Below are positions 1 through 7,495 of a DNA stretch of 10,602 bases, one piece after another. The DNA lies in contig DHOD01000146.1 of assembly GCA_002407725.1 (NCBI GenBank), positions 1 through 10,602 of the forward strand, given 5' to 3'. The translations under genes were made by a program, and so were the position numbers. Position 1 is the stretch's first letter. Each line of letters starts with the position of its first letter. A model generated the notes under the pieces. That model was not told the origin of the DNA. It worked only from the letters and a program-made list of their open reading frames with translations, and made no database searches. This DNA is from Christensenella sp. UBA5399. GTDB taxonomy: Bacteria; Bacillota; Clostridia; Christensenellales; Christensenellaceae.

Positions 1-81
1 CAAGGATTGGGGGGCACGCCACATGCTTTCGCAAACATTACACAATTTCGGAAAAAATTTTTATTTATTGTGCGGCTTTTG

Positions 82-90
82 TGGTATACT
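82..90 (+). promoter_or_regulatory. Extended -10 promoter for the DUF1934 gene
   Basis: TATACT at 85-90 is preceded by TG plus one base (82-84), which makes an extended -10 element. The -35 region at the right distance (about 62-67) is AT-rich but a poor match, as is common for extended -10 promoters. Transcription would start near 97, about 30 nt before the ATG at 129. Bases 1-81 hold no other signal I can support. Confidence 0.55.
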
Positions 91-128
91 ATTCTCTGTA
101 TAAAAAATATGTTGCTGAAAGGTGCTGT

Positions 129-551
129 ATGGACAAATACGATATCGTATTGAATTTGAAAGGGACCCATCTGGAACATGACGAGGAAGACACAGTGGAG
201 CTTTATACCGAAGGAAAGCTGATCTGTGAAGACGATAAATATACCATCGAGTTTGACGAAAGCAGCATTACCGGCGTCAAGGATACGCTTACACAACTGA
301 CCATTGACGGCGACTACGTATGGTTCAGGCGCAAGGGCGAGCGCCATGCAGAATTGATGTTCACCAAAAAGCATCTTTTTGAGGTTGCTTACAAAACGCC
401 GGACGGGCTGATGCAGATGTCCGTATTGCCCACACTGATCAAAAGCGATATATCTGCCGAGAAGGGACGCATCGACCTGGAGTACGTCATCCAGGCAGGT
501 GACCAGAGCGCATTTAACAGACTGAATATAGATTACAGGCAAAGAAATTAA
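129..551 (+). CDS. DUF1934 domain protein (YwiB-like beta-barrel)
   Basis: This 140-residue protein matches the DUF1934 pattern. It opens with a strand followed by KGT (about residues 5-13), has a Y-x-I-x-F-x-E-S stretch with a nearby TG (about 38-50), then a central R-K-G turn (about 68-71), a Y-K-T-P-D-G segment (about 88-94) and a C-terminal strand reading DLEYVI. Family members are small lipocalin-like barrels of about 140-150 residues with no established biochemical role, and I assign none. I chose the ATG at 129 because a GAAAGG ribosome binding site lies just upstream. The in-frame GTG at 81 sits on the -10 element and cannot be transcribed from that promoter. No signal peptide or membrane segment is visible, so it is probably cytosolic. 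The next gene starts 78 bp downstream on the same strand. Confidence 0.85.
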   Translation: MDKYDIVLNLKGTHLEHDEEDTVELYTEGKLICEDDKYTIEFDESSITGVKDTLTQLTIDGDYVWFRRKGERHAELMFTKKHLFEVAYKTPDGLMQMSVLPTLIKSDISAEKGRIDLEYVIQAGDQSAFNRLNIDYRQRN

Positions 552-554
552 AAC

Positions 555-571
555 GCGGCCTGAAAGGCCGC
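555..571 (+). other. GC-rich intergenic hairpin
   Basis: A perfect 6-bp stem (GCGGCC at 555-560, GGCCGC at 566-571) with a TGAAA loop begins 3 bp after the DUF1934 stop codon. No T-run follows, so it is not a typical intrinsic terminator. It could protect the 3' end of the upstream message or attenuate read-through into the next gene. Confidence 0.5.
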
Positions 572-629
572 ACATGTATACAACCATATGAATGCTGGAG
601 GTTGTACTGTTTGTTGTGGAGGTAATAAA

Positions 630-1280
630 ATGTACATTGAATATGTAGGCCATTCGTGCTTCTATATGGTCAACGACGAGGGCATCCGGCTGCTGACCGA
701 TCCATACGACAATTCCATTGGGCTTGTTCCCGTCTCCAAAGAGGCCGACATTGTGCTGATATCCCATCACCATTATGATCACGATTATCTGGGCGGCGTC
801 ACCGGGGATTACCAGGTGATCGACACGCCGGGTGTGCATCAGGTGAAAAACGTCAGTATAAGCGGGTTTGAGCTTCCCCATGATGACGCGAACGGGGCAA
901 AGCGCGGCACGGTTGTCGCCTTCCTCATCGAAACGGACGGCATTCGTATATTGCATATGGGCGACGTGGGGGCAATGCCGGACGATGCGTTCTTCCAACA
1001 GATTGGGAAGGTGGATATATTGATGATCCCCATTGGCGGCACATACACCGTCGACGCGGAAGGCGCGCTGGCCATCATGGACAGGATGGCGCCCAACATC
1101 ACTATCCCGATGCACTATAAGACCACCAAGCTGACACTGGATATCGATTCACCGCACAAGTTTACCACGATTGTCAAAAAACACTACGACCTTTCGCGCC
1201 TGGGCGGCAGCAAATTTGAGATCACTGCCGACAGTTTGAAAAAGCGCCGGCGCGTACTGCTCATGGAAAATAGCTTTTGA
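630..1280 (+). CDS. UlaG-like metallo-beta-lactamase-fold hydrolase
   Basis: This 216-residue protein is a small single-domain MBL-fold metal-dependent hydrolase of the UlaG/UPF0173-like group. It shows the GHSCF opening (6-11), a DPY loop (24-26) and the metal motif HxHxDH (H46, H48, D50, H51). Further ligands are H84, D112 in an H-M-G-D context, and H162 in P-M-H-Y. The GGTYT loop at 136-140 is typical of this group. All metal ligands are present, so it should bind two metal ions. Homologues include L-ascorbate-6-phosphate lactonase, but no sugar-use genes lie here and the substrate is unknown. I chose the ATG at 630 because GGAGGT lies 6 nt upstream (618-623) and the family begins at this point. 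An in-frame ATG at 588 would add 14 atypical residues. It ends 10 bp before the DUF1846 gene, so the two are probably co-transcribed. Confidence 0.88.
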   Translation: MYIEYVGHSCFYMVNDEGIRLLTDPYDNSIGLVPVSKEADIVLISHHHYDHDYLGGVTGDYQVIDTPGVHQVKNVSISGFELPHDDANGAKRGTVVAFLIETDGIRILHMGDVGAMPDDAFFQQIGKVDILMIPIGGTYTVDAEGALAIMDRMAPNITIPMHYKTTKLTLDIDSPHKFTTIVKKHYDLSRLGGSKFEITADSLKKRRRVLLMENSF

Positions 1281-1290
1281 GGGGCTGCAT

Positions 1291-2775
1291 ATGAAAACAG
1301 GGTTCGACAACGACATTTACATCAGTAAGCAAACCGAAAAGATCATCGAGCGCGTGAATTACTTCAAGGGTAAGCTGTACCTGGAGTTCGGCGGCAAGTT
1401 GTTTGACGATTATCATGCGGCGCGCGTGTTGCCCGGGTTCGACGTCAACGGCAAGGTCAAACTGCTGCAAAGCCTGAAGGACAAGGCTGAGATTATTTTC
1501 TGCATCAAGGCGGGCGATATTGAAACCAACAAGATCCGCGCGGATATCGGCATCACATACGACCTCGACGTCATGCGCCTGATCGACAACCTGCGGGCCA
1601 TGGACCTCTCCATCAACAGCGTGGTGATCACGCAATACCTGAAGCAACGTTCCGCCGATATATTCCGCCAGAAGCTGGAAAGCCGCGGCATCAAAACATA
1701 TATACACAAACACACAAAAGGTTACCCGACCGAGATTGAGCTGATTGTTAGCGACGAAGGGTACGGCAAAAACCCGTATATTGAAACGACAAAACCACTT
1801 GTCGTGGTCACTGCGCCGGGCCCGGGCAGCGGCAAACTTGCCACCTGCCTTTCCCAGCTCTATCACGAATACAAGCGCGACAGCAAAGCCGGCTATGCAA
1901 AGTTCGAGACGTTCCCCATATGGAACCTGCCCCTGAAGCACGCCGTCAACATGGCGTACGAGGCCGCAACATCCGACCTGAACGACGTCAACATGATCGA
2001 CCCCTTCTACCTGGACGCATACGGCGAAATTGCCGTGAACTATAACCGTGATATCGACGCATTCCCCATTGTACGGACAATGCTCGCCAAAATCACCGGT
2101 GACGAGAAGTTCTATCAATCGCCCACCGATATGGGTGTCAACATGGCAGGCTATGCCATTGTCGACGACGATGTGTGCAGCAACGCCGCCAAGCAGGAGG
2201 TGATCCGCCGGTATTACGCCGCGCAATGCGATCACCGGCGCGGGCTTGCCTCGTCCGAGACACTGCAAAAGAACATACTGCTGATGAAGCAGCTTGGGCT
2301 GGAGCAGGGCGACCGCAAAATCGTATCGTATGCGCTCAAAAAAGAAAAAAAGAGCAATGTGCCTTCGGCTGCAATCGAGTTGCCGGACGGCAAATGCGTT
2401 ACCGGCCGCACAACCGATCTGATGAACGCCGTATCCAGTACGGTGCTCAACGCCATCAAGCAGCTGGGAAACATCTCGGACGAGATACACCTGATCTCGC
2501 CCTCTGTCCTGGAGCCCATATTATCCCTTAAGAAGGACGAACTGGGCGAACGCAATCCCATACTGAACATTGAGGATGTGTTGATCGCGCTCTCTGTCAG
2601 CGCCAACCTGAACCCCACTGCGGGGCTTGCGCTCAAAAACCTGAAAAACCTGAAGGGCTGTGAAATGCACTCATCCTGCATGTTGACCCAGGCCGACGAA
2701 AGCGTGCTGAAAAAGCTGGGCGTCAACCTGACATGCGAGCCTGTGTATCCTTCAAAAGATTTATATTACGTATAA
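1291..2775 (+). CDS. DUF1846 (UPF0371) family protein
   Basis: The 494-residue length and sequence agree with the DUF1846/UPF0371 family, which runs to about 490-505 residues. The N-terminus K-x-G-F-D-N-D-x-Y and the central stretch from about 160 to 310 (APGPGSGK, FETFPIWNLPLKHAVNMAYE, and the YQSPTDMGVNMAG region) are characteristic. The molecular function is not established. The APGPGSGK segment at 175-182 resembles a phosphate-binding loop, but its fit to a true Walker A (GxxxxGK[ST]) is incomplete because L follows K. No signal peptide or membrane helices are visible. The ribosome binding site GAGGGG (1279-1284) overlaps the stop codon of the upstream hydrolase, which suggests translational coupling. 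No convincing terminator follows. Only an A/T-only inverted repeat (2812-2828) lies downstream. Confidence 0.9.
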   Translation: MKTGFDNDIYISKQTEKIIERVNYFKGKLYLEFGGKLFDDYHAARVLPGFDVNGKVKLLQSLKDKAEIIFCIKAGDIETNKIRADIGITYDLDVMRLIDNLRAMDLSINSVVITQYLKQRSADIFRQKLESRGIKTYIHKHTKGYPTEIELIVSDEGYGKNPYIETTKPLVVVTAPGPGSGKLATCLSQLYHEYKRDSKAGYAKFETFPIWNLPLKHAVNMAYEAATSDLNDVNMIDPFYLDAYGEIAVNYNRDIDAFPIVRTMLAKITGDEKFYQSPTDMGVNMAGYAIVDDDVCSNAAKQEVIRRYYAAQCDHRRGLASSETLQKNILLMKQLGLEQGDRKIVSYALKKEKKSNVPSAAIELPDGKCVTGRTTDLMNAVSSTVLNAIKQLGNISDEIHLISPSVLEPILSLKKDELGERNPILNIEDVLIALSVSANLNPTAGLALKNLKNLKGCEMHSSCMLTQADESVLKKLGVNLTCEPVYPSKDLYYV

Positions 2776-2850
2776 AATTTACCGTTTCGTGATCTTTAGT
2801 TGTTTAATGTGAATAAAATAGGTTTATTTTGTAATAGTTCCGTTAAATAG

Positions 2851-2879
2851 TTGACATAAATGCGATTGTTCTGCATAAT
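2851..2879 (+). promoter_or_regulatory. Sigma-A promoter of rho
   Basis: A perfect TTGACA -35 (2851-2856) is followed by a 17-bp spacer and CATAAT (2874-2879), a 5 of 6 match to TATAAT. The predicted start is near 2886, which leaves an untranslated leader of about 170 nt before rho. Confidence 0.8.
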
Positions 2880-3058
2880 ATAAGTAGTTCGGCGTGTAAT
2901 AAATACGGTCAAGCATTTCGATTCTTAAATCGCTTTGATACGAATTTGAATGAAATATTAAAAAAACATCCTAATCAGGGTTTTGTTACATATACTATGC
3001 ATATTTTTGAGGTTAGTTATTTTAAAATTTATATATACCAAAAGGAGATACACAAACC
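2880..3058 (+). promoter_or_regulatory. Long AT-rich leader of rho
   Basis: This stretch has no convincing ORF and is far richer in A and T than the flanking genes. It holds a small perfect hairpin (CGATT 2919-2923, loop CTTA, AATCG 2928-2932) and a second possible -10 (TATACT at 2991-2996) without a good -35. A ribosome binding site AGGAG (3043-3047) lies before the start codon. In several bacteria rho is autoregulated through its leader. That role here is inferred from length alone. Confidence 0.45.
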
Positions 3059-4648
3059 GTGGACATGAGTTTGCTTAAATCCAAGAGCCTTGCCGACCTT
3101 CGGGCGATCGCAAAGCTGGCGGGAATCAAAGCACCAACAAAGTACAAGAAAGCCGAGATCCTGGAAAAACTGGAAGAGCTTGAGCGCGTACAGGAAACCG
3201 AAAACGAGGCGGCATCCGGGCCGCAGCAGCTTGATTTTTCCTCCGGGCCGCAGGACTTCCCCCAAATGGAATCGATGGACCCCGGCCCCATCGCCCCCCA
3301 AGCGCAACGCGAGGCCAAAGCCGTTGCGGAAGAACAAGAGGAGCAATATGAGGGCGTACTCGATCTGGAGGATTTTTCCGGCGAGGAAGCCGCAGAAGAA
3401 AAACAGGATGACGACGACCGCCGTGGGCGGATTATCGAATATGTCCCCAACAACGATGCAGTCAACGAAATACTGAATACAGGCGAATGCAAGAGTGCGG
3501 AAGGCATACTGGAGGTGCACAGCGAAGGCTATGGATTCCTCCGCAGCGAGAATTACCTGCCCGGTTCCAAGGACGTATATGTGTCGCAGGCCCAGATACG
3601 CAAATTCAACCTGAAGACAGGCGACAAGGTCAAGGGCAAAACACGCCCCTCCAAGGAAGGCGAGCGGCTGCTTGCGCTGTTGTATATCGAAACCGTCAAT
3701 GACGAACTGGTAGAGAAATGCATCAACCGCCGCGCATTTGAAACGCTGACCCCCATTTATCCGGAGGAGCGGTTCACACTGGAAAACGTGCGTTCATCAA
3801 GGGACCTTGCCATCCGGATCATCGACCTTGTCTCACCCATAGGCAAAGGCCAACGTGGCCTGATCGTAGCGCCCCCCAAGGCAGGCAAAACCATTCTGTT
3901 AAAGAAAATTGCCAACAGCATCACAACCAATTATCCCGATGTCGAATTGCTGGTGTTGCTGATTGACGAGCGTCCCGAGGAAGTTACGGACATGCAGCGT
4001 TCCATTAATGGCGAGGTCGTTTATTCCACATTTGACGAGCGCCCCGAGAATCACGCGCGTGTTTCCGATATGGTGATTGAGCGGGCAAAGCGGCTTGTTG
4101 AGCACGGCAGGGATGTTGTCATCCTGCTGGACAGCCTGACCCGTCTGGGCCGGGCGTACAACCTGATCGTACCGCCCTCCGGCCGGACGCTTTCCGGCGG
4201 CCTCGATCCATCGTCGCTGTACAAGCCAAAACGGTTCTTTGGCGCGGCCAGGAACATTGAAGGCGGCGGATCGCTGACCATCATCGCCACCGCGCTTGTG
4301 GAAACGGGCTCCCGTATGGACGAGATCATTTACGAAGAATTCAAGGGCACGGGCAATATGGAAATCCATCTTGACCGCAGGCTTTCGGAAAAACGTATTT
4401 TCCCAGCTGTCGACCTTGCAAAATCCGGCACGCGGCGCGAGGACCTGTTGCTTACCCAAAAGGAGCTTGAGGGCACATGGGCGCTTCGCAAGGCACTTTC
4501 CTCCGGTAACACAACGGAAGTCACCGAGCAGCTGATCAGCATGATCGTGCGCACGCAGACCAATGAGGAATTTTTGATGCGGTTGCACGAATGGTTCCGC
4601 ATATGGGAAAAGGAAGGATACTCCGGCAACAGCGGCGGACGGTATTAA
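3059..4648 (+). CDS. rho: Transcription termination factor Rho
   Basis: Rho is a hexameric RNA-dependent ATPase that ends transcription by moving along nascent RNA. The protein has 529 residues. The Rho N-terminal helical domain spans about 1-45 ([14 protein letters not shown], then a KKAEILEKL helix). A low-complexity acidic insert covers about 46-122. The cold-shock-like RNA-binding domain spans about 147-213 ([14 protein letters not shown]). The RecA-like ATPase core follows, with Walker A APPKAGKT (271-278), Walker [11 protein letters not shown] (353-362), the Q-loop region [21 protein letters not shown] split around 379-399, and an intact [23 protein letters not shown] region. The E. coli protein has 419 residues and the insert accounts for most of the difference. 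The start is taken as GTG 3059, about 11 nt after AGGAG. The ATG two codons later is possible but lies further from the site. The gene is monocistronic, with its own promoter and terminator. Confidence 0.97.
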   Translation: MDMSLLKSKSLADLRAIAKLAGIKAPTKYKKAEILEKLEELERVQETENEAASGPQQLDFSSGPQDFPQMESMDPGPIAPQAQREAKAVAEEQEEQYEGVLDLEDFSGEEAAEEKQDDDDRRGRIIEYVPNNDAVNEILNTGECKSAEGILEVHSEGYGFLRSENYLPGSKDVYVSQAQIRKFNLKTGDKVKGKTRPSKEGERLLALLYIETVNDELVEKCINRRAFETLTPIYPEERFTLENVRSSRDLAIRIIDLVSPIGKGQRGLIVAPPKAGKTILLKKIANSITTNYPDVELLVLLIDERPEEVTDMQRSINGEVVYSTFDERPENHARVSDMVIERAKRLVEHGRDVVILLDSLTRLGRAYNLIVPPSGRTLSGGLDPSSLYKPKRFFGAARNIEGGGSLTIIATALVETGSRMDEIIYEEFKGTGNMEIHLDRRLSEKRIFPAVDLAKSGTRREDLLLTQKELEGTWALRKALSSGNTTEVTEQLISMIVRTQTNEEFLMRLHEWFRIWEKEGYSGNSGGRY

Positions 4649-4691
4649 AATCATATAATCAAAAGGCATTGGTTCGCAACACTTGAAACAT

Positions 4692-4734
4692 AAAAATCAA
4701 CCCGCGTGTCAGACAACCCGGGTTGATTTTGTTT
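4692..4734 (+). terminator. Intrinsic terminator after rho
   Basis: A 12-bp perfect stem (4693-4704 with 4719-4730, core CAACCCG/CGGGTTG) encloses a 14-nt loop and runs into TTTTGTTT. It lies 44 bp past the rho stop codon. The A-run on the left flank means it could also work in the reverse direction. Confidence 0.88.
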
Positions 4735-4756
4735 ATGCCGTTCAATGATGTATAAT
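4729..4756 (+). promoter_or_regulatory. Promoter of the cysteine-rich protein gene
   Basis: A perfect TATAAT (4751-4756) lies about 45 bp before the ATG. The best -35 is TTGTTT (4729-4734, 16-bp spacer), which matches only the TTG half and overlaps the tail of the rho terminator. The -10 is convincing and the -35 is weak. Confidence 0.55.
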
Positions 4757-4801
4757 GATTACCGTCTGTAAAATTTTCATACTCTCAGAACGGAGTTAAT
4801 A

Positions 4802-5461
4802 ATGCGTGTTATTTATTTTCCAAGTTGTAAGTTTACAGCACAGTTTCCTGAAGCCAGCAAAAAAATCAAGGAATATGTGCAATGCAAACACCACGCACAA
4901 ATAGCGGGATATTGCAAACAAAACCTTAATAAGATCACCAGTGACGATATAGTGATATGTATCTGCCACACTTGCGCCGCCTTTTTTCAGGAAAGCAGTT
5001 CTGCCGGCAAGGTCATATCCATATGGGAAGTGCTGTTGGGTGATGACGATTTTGTTTATCCTGATTACGCGGGCAAGCAATTGACAGTACAGGATTGTTG
5101 GTATGCTTATGACAACAAAGCCCAGCAGGATGCTGTAAGAAAGATTTTAGAGCATATGAATCTCGATGTTTTGGAAATGGCTGATCATCATGATAAGACC
5201 AGATTCTGCGGATGTTCCTTATATACCCCACTCGCTGAAAAATATGACAAGTTGGCTCCCCGAAGGCTTGTTGCAGATGCCCAGGGTTTGTTTATTTCTC
5301 ATTCAAAAGAAGAACAAGCGCGCCTGATGGAAGCCCATTGCAATAATATATCAACGGATGAGGTTGCATGTTATTGTTTTTCTTGCCTGAACGGAATAAA
5401 TCTGGGCGGAAAAAAAGGCGTACACATTGCAGAACTTGTATTCGATATGTATGATGGGTAA
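4802..5461 (+). CDS. Small cysteine-rich CCG-domain (HdrB-like) protein
   Basis: This 219-residue protein carries 13 cysteines in two halves that resemble the CCG domains of heterodisulfide reductase subunit B, GlpC and LutA. The first half has C9, C28, C38, C53 and a C55-x2-C58 pair in CHTCAAFF. The second has C99 (TVQDCW), C136-G-C138 (FCGCSLY) and C190, C192-x2-C195 (CYCFSCLNG), followed by the typical GGKKGVHIAELVF ending. The CCG signature is written CGC here. In relatives these cysteines bind a [4Fe-4S]-type cluster used in thiol/disulfide or electron-transfer chemistry. That role is inferred from the family. No partner subunit or electron-transfer gene lies nearby, and no signal peptide or membrane segment is visible. 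The ATG follows CGGAG (4791-4795) at good spacing. No clear terminator follows. Confidence 0.72.
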   Translation: MRVIYFPSCKFTAQFPEASKKIKEYVQCKHHAQIAGYCKQNLNKITSDDIVICICHTCAAFFQESSSAGKVISIWEVLLGDDDFVYPDYAGKQLTVQDCWYAYDNKAQQDAVRKILEHMNLDVLEMADHHDKTRFCGCSLYTPLAEKYDKLAPRRLVADAQGLFISHSKEEQARLMEAHCNNISTDEVACYCFSCLNGINLGGKKGVHIAELVFDMYDG

Positions 5462-5566
5462 AATACCAGTACTTTTTAGTGCAGGCGCATTCTTCCTCTC
5501 TTGTCCCCATATTCATTGTTTGTTTATCATTTTCTACGCGATATCCACGCCTCCAATGTATTTATA

Positions 5567-5595
5567 TCGCCAAAAAAAGATGGACAGGGTATACT
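5567..5595 (+). promoter_or_regulatory. Candidate promoter of the 5605-6228 gene
   Basis: TATACT (5590-5595) lies 17 bp after TCGCCA (5567-5572), a 4 of 6 match to TTGACA. The predicted start, near 5602, is only about 3 nt from the ATG at 5605. The rest of the gap from 5462 shows no terminator or other signal that I can support. Confidence 0.45.
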
Positions 5596-5604
5596 ATACA
5601 AAGC

Positions 5605-6228
5605 ATGGATATCAAGTACCAGAAAAAAATTGCGCGCCGATGCAAGCGTATGATCAAACGCAGCTATTCACCTTCCGCCTCGGAGGTTTGGAAAAAGCGC
5701 GTCGAGCTATTTCACCTACTGGTGTTTGCGCAAAGGAGCGGCCGCAAACTCCGAATCCGGCCGCACGAGCCGGGTGACTTTGTTGTCCGGGACAGGGATG
5801 GAACGCACCTGTTTGAAATTGTCACGATTTTCGGCAGTAAGCAGGCGTATATCCACATCGACCAATACTTCCGGGTACTTTTTGACAGCGGCCGTTCGGT
5901 GATGGACATTGACCCCGCAAAATTCAAGGACGATGAAACCGATATTAAAGACCTGCTAATCGGCAAGCTGCGCGAAAAAAATGAAAAGGAATACTTTCGG
6001 AACACCGGCGATTACCGCAGCGCCAACCTGCTGCTGGTAACGGCGGAATACGCATCGCCCGTCGCCATTCCCTGGTTTTCGGCTCTGGCAAAAGACGAGT
6101 TGGCCGATATACTGGCCTGCAAGAATTTTACGCAATGCTATGTGCTCGATTATTTTGCAGGGAGGAACGGCGACCCCGTTATATTTTCTTTGGAAGAAAG
6201 TATCCGGCAGGCAAACTGCCCTGATTGA
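5605..6228 (+). CDS. Hypothetical protein, faint nuclease-like pattern
   Basis: I do not recognise this 207-residue protein. It starts with a very basic stretch (about residues 4-31, including KKIARRCKRMIKR). It then has a predicted alpha/beta region with PGDFVVRDRDG (56-66), FEIVTIF (70-76), a charged helix GKLREKNEKEYF (120-131), and a buried strand ANLLLVTAEY (140-149). The order D58, E71, charged K/E helix, hydrophobic strand loosely recalls PD-(D/E)xK restriction-like folds, but the catalytic lysine is missing (E71 is followed by I-V-T), so this is only a weak suggestion. No signal peptide or membrane helices are seen. The start is uncertain: ATG 5605 has no ribosome binding site, the later ATG 5650 has none either, and the earlier in-frame GTG 5479 lies upstream of the best promoter. 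It ends 15 bp before the stop codon of the converging lipoprotein gene. Confidence 0.6.
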   Translation: MDIKYQKKIARRCKRMIKRSYSPSASEVWKKRVELFHLLVFAQRSGRKLRIRPHEPGDFVVRDRDGTHLFEIVTIFGSKQAYIHIDQYFRVLFDSGRSVMDIDPAKFKDDETDIKDLLIGKLREKNEKEYFRNTGDYRSANLLLVTAEYASPVAIPWFSALAKDELADILACKNFTQCYVLDYFAGRNGDPVIFSLEESIRQANCPD

Positions 6229-6243
6229 TCCGCAATCGTTTAT

Positions 6244-7380
6244 TCAATCCGCCAGCGAAAGCACAAAATCCGCCGTGGCGCCGTACCATCCCTCCGCCTC
6301 GGCCACTTTTCCGTCTTCGACGTACAGCAGCACGGCTTTTGTCTGTCCGCCTTCCCCGCCCGTATAATATAGCGCGCCAAACATATCTTCCAGCTCCGGG
6401 TCAAATTTGTACCCGTTTTTCCTGAGTGCCGCATCCGCCTCGTCGTACGTCTGCATGGCCAACACGCCGCCCACCGCGACCGGGGATGCCGCGCTATAGA
6501 CCGACACCCCGTCGACAACATCCTGCCCAGCGCTGTCTTTTGCAAAAGAGACCAGGAAACCGTTGTAGATATAGTGGAGGTATTCCACGCCGCCAATCTC
6601 GCCCGCTGCTTCCTCCGACGGGTTGCCGTACATGGCAATGATGTCATCGGGGGTAGATTCGCCCACAAGGCGCGTAAACTCAATCTTGTTGCGGCCGTCC
6701 CCTGTTTCCTCCTCCACAGGCGCATCCTCTGCTTGCGCCGCAATTGTAAAGTTGCCCAGTACTTCCTCCACCGCGTTTACAAACTCGCCGTTCGTCTCTT
6801 CCGTCCTTGTATAATATATATGGTAACGGTCGTCATTCCCGCCGTCCACAATGTACAGGTTGGTTGTCTGCACATCCCCCTCAGGCAATGCCGTGCCGAA
6901 TTCCACACCGTACGCATCCACATGCGCCAGCCTGACGTTGCCCGCCTGCCTGATCACCGCCTCGCTCCCGCCTTCTTCGTTCATCAGTTTTTCAACGATC
7001 CCATCGATATCCATAATCGCGGTCGCCATCGGGCCGTCATCCACCAGGCGGATATACAGCCTGGGGCTTCCCCCGCCAAAATACCCTTCGGGCGGCGCAA
7101 ACACCACCCTGTCATCCCCCTCGGTCACTGTCCACCCATCCACAATATGCAGCGCAAAGCCCAGGTTGTCGTTGGCATAGTACCGTAGCAAATACCCGTC
7201 AGTGGGCGCGCTCGCCTGCGTAGCGCCGGTCGCTTGCGCGCTGGCCGGCGCCACCTCCTGGCTCTGCAATGCTTCTCCGGCTGCCGGAATCTGATTGCGC
7301 GCACAGGCAACAGCAAACACTATGGCAATCGCCGTCATGATTGCCATGATCAATTTTTTAACCCGGTTCCATTTGCGCAT
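6244..7380 (-). CDS. Two-domain lipoprotein (PsbP-like plus C-terminal domain)
   Basis: From the ATG at 7380 the protein has 378 residues. A lipoprotein signal peptide (MRKWNRVKKL, then a hydrophobic core) ends in AVAC with the lipidated cysteine at 26. An Ala/Gln/Pro/Ser-rich linker (about 30-61) follows. The first domain (about 63-213) begins YYANDNLGFALHIVDGW, which resembles the PsbP-like/DUF1795 lipoproteins of Firmicutes. After an acidic linker, a second domain (about 228-378) contains STPDDIIAMYGNPSEE and a following YLHYIYNGFLVSF, which recalls SmpA/BLIP-like folds. It should sit on the outer face of the cytoplasmic membrane. No substrate or partner is known. Start choice is uncertain: an in-frame ATG at 7449 would add 23 residues before the signal peptide, neither start has a well-spaced ribosome binding site, and the 7380 start gives a standard lipoprotein signal. 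It is a single-gene unit. Confidence 0.78.
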   Translation of the reverse strand: MRKWNRVKKLIMAIMTAIAIVFAVACARNQIPAAGEALQSQEVAPASAQATGATQASAPTDGYLLRYYANDNLGFALHIVDGWTVTEGDDRVVFAPPEGYFGGGSPRLYIRLVDDGPMATAIMDIDGIVEKLMNEEGGSEAVIRQAGNVRLAHVDAYGVEFGTALPEGDVQTTNLYIVDGGNDDRYHIYYTRTEETNGEFVNAVEEVLGNFTIAAQAEDAPVEEETGDGRNKIEFTRLVGESTPDDIIAMYGNPSEEAAGEIGGVEYLHYIYNGFLVSFAKDSAGQDVVDGVSVYSAASPVAVGGVLAMQTYDEADAALRKNGYKFDPELEDMFGALYYTGGEGGQTKAVLLYVEDGKVAEAEGWYGATADFVLSLAD

Positions 7381-7495
7381 CCCTTGCGTTTTTTCCGCAC
7401 ACAACACAGATTGGCCTATTGCTCCCGACTTCGTATTGGTCACCCTCATCGTTTTTTCTTACAAATCCCCATATCAAAAATATTCGCGTGCCTCC

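Noticed and set aside
81..128. Upstream GTG start for the DUF1934 protein
   Set aside because: The GTG overlaps the -10 element, so it would not be on the transcript. The added residues are not part of the family, and ATG 129 has a ribosome binding site.
1261..2490. 409-codon open frame on the minus strand across the DUF1846 gene
   Set aside because: It is an antisense shadow of a clearly recognised protein on the plus strand. Its translation is low-complexity and Val/Leu/Asp/His-rich, with no family resemblance, and no ribosome binding site or promoter supports it.
2812..2828. AATAAA/TTTATT inverted repeat as a terminator after the DUF1846 gene
   Set aside because: The stem contains only A-T pairs and lacks a proper T-run. 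In such AT-rich DNA it is expected by chance.
6574..7188. 204-codon plus-strand frame opposite the lipoprotein gene
   Set aside because: The minus-strand product has a lipoprotein signal and recognisable domain features. The plus-strand frame has none and lacks a ribosome binding site.
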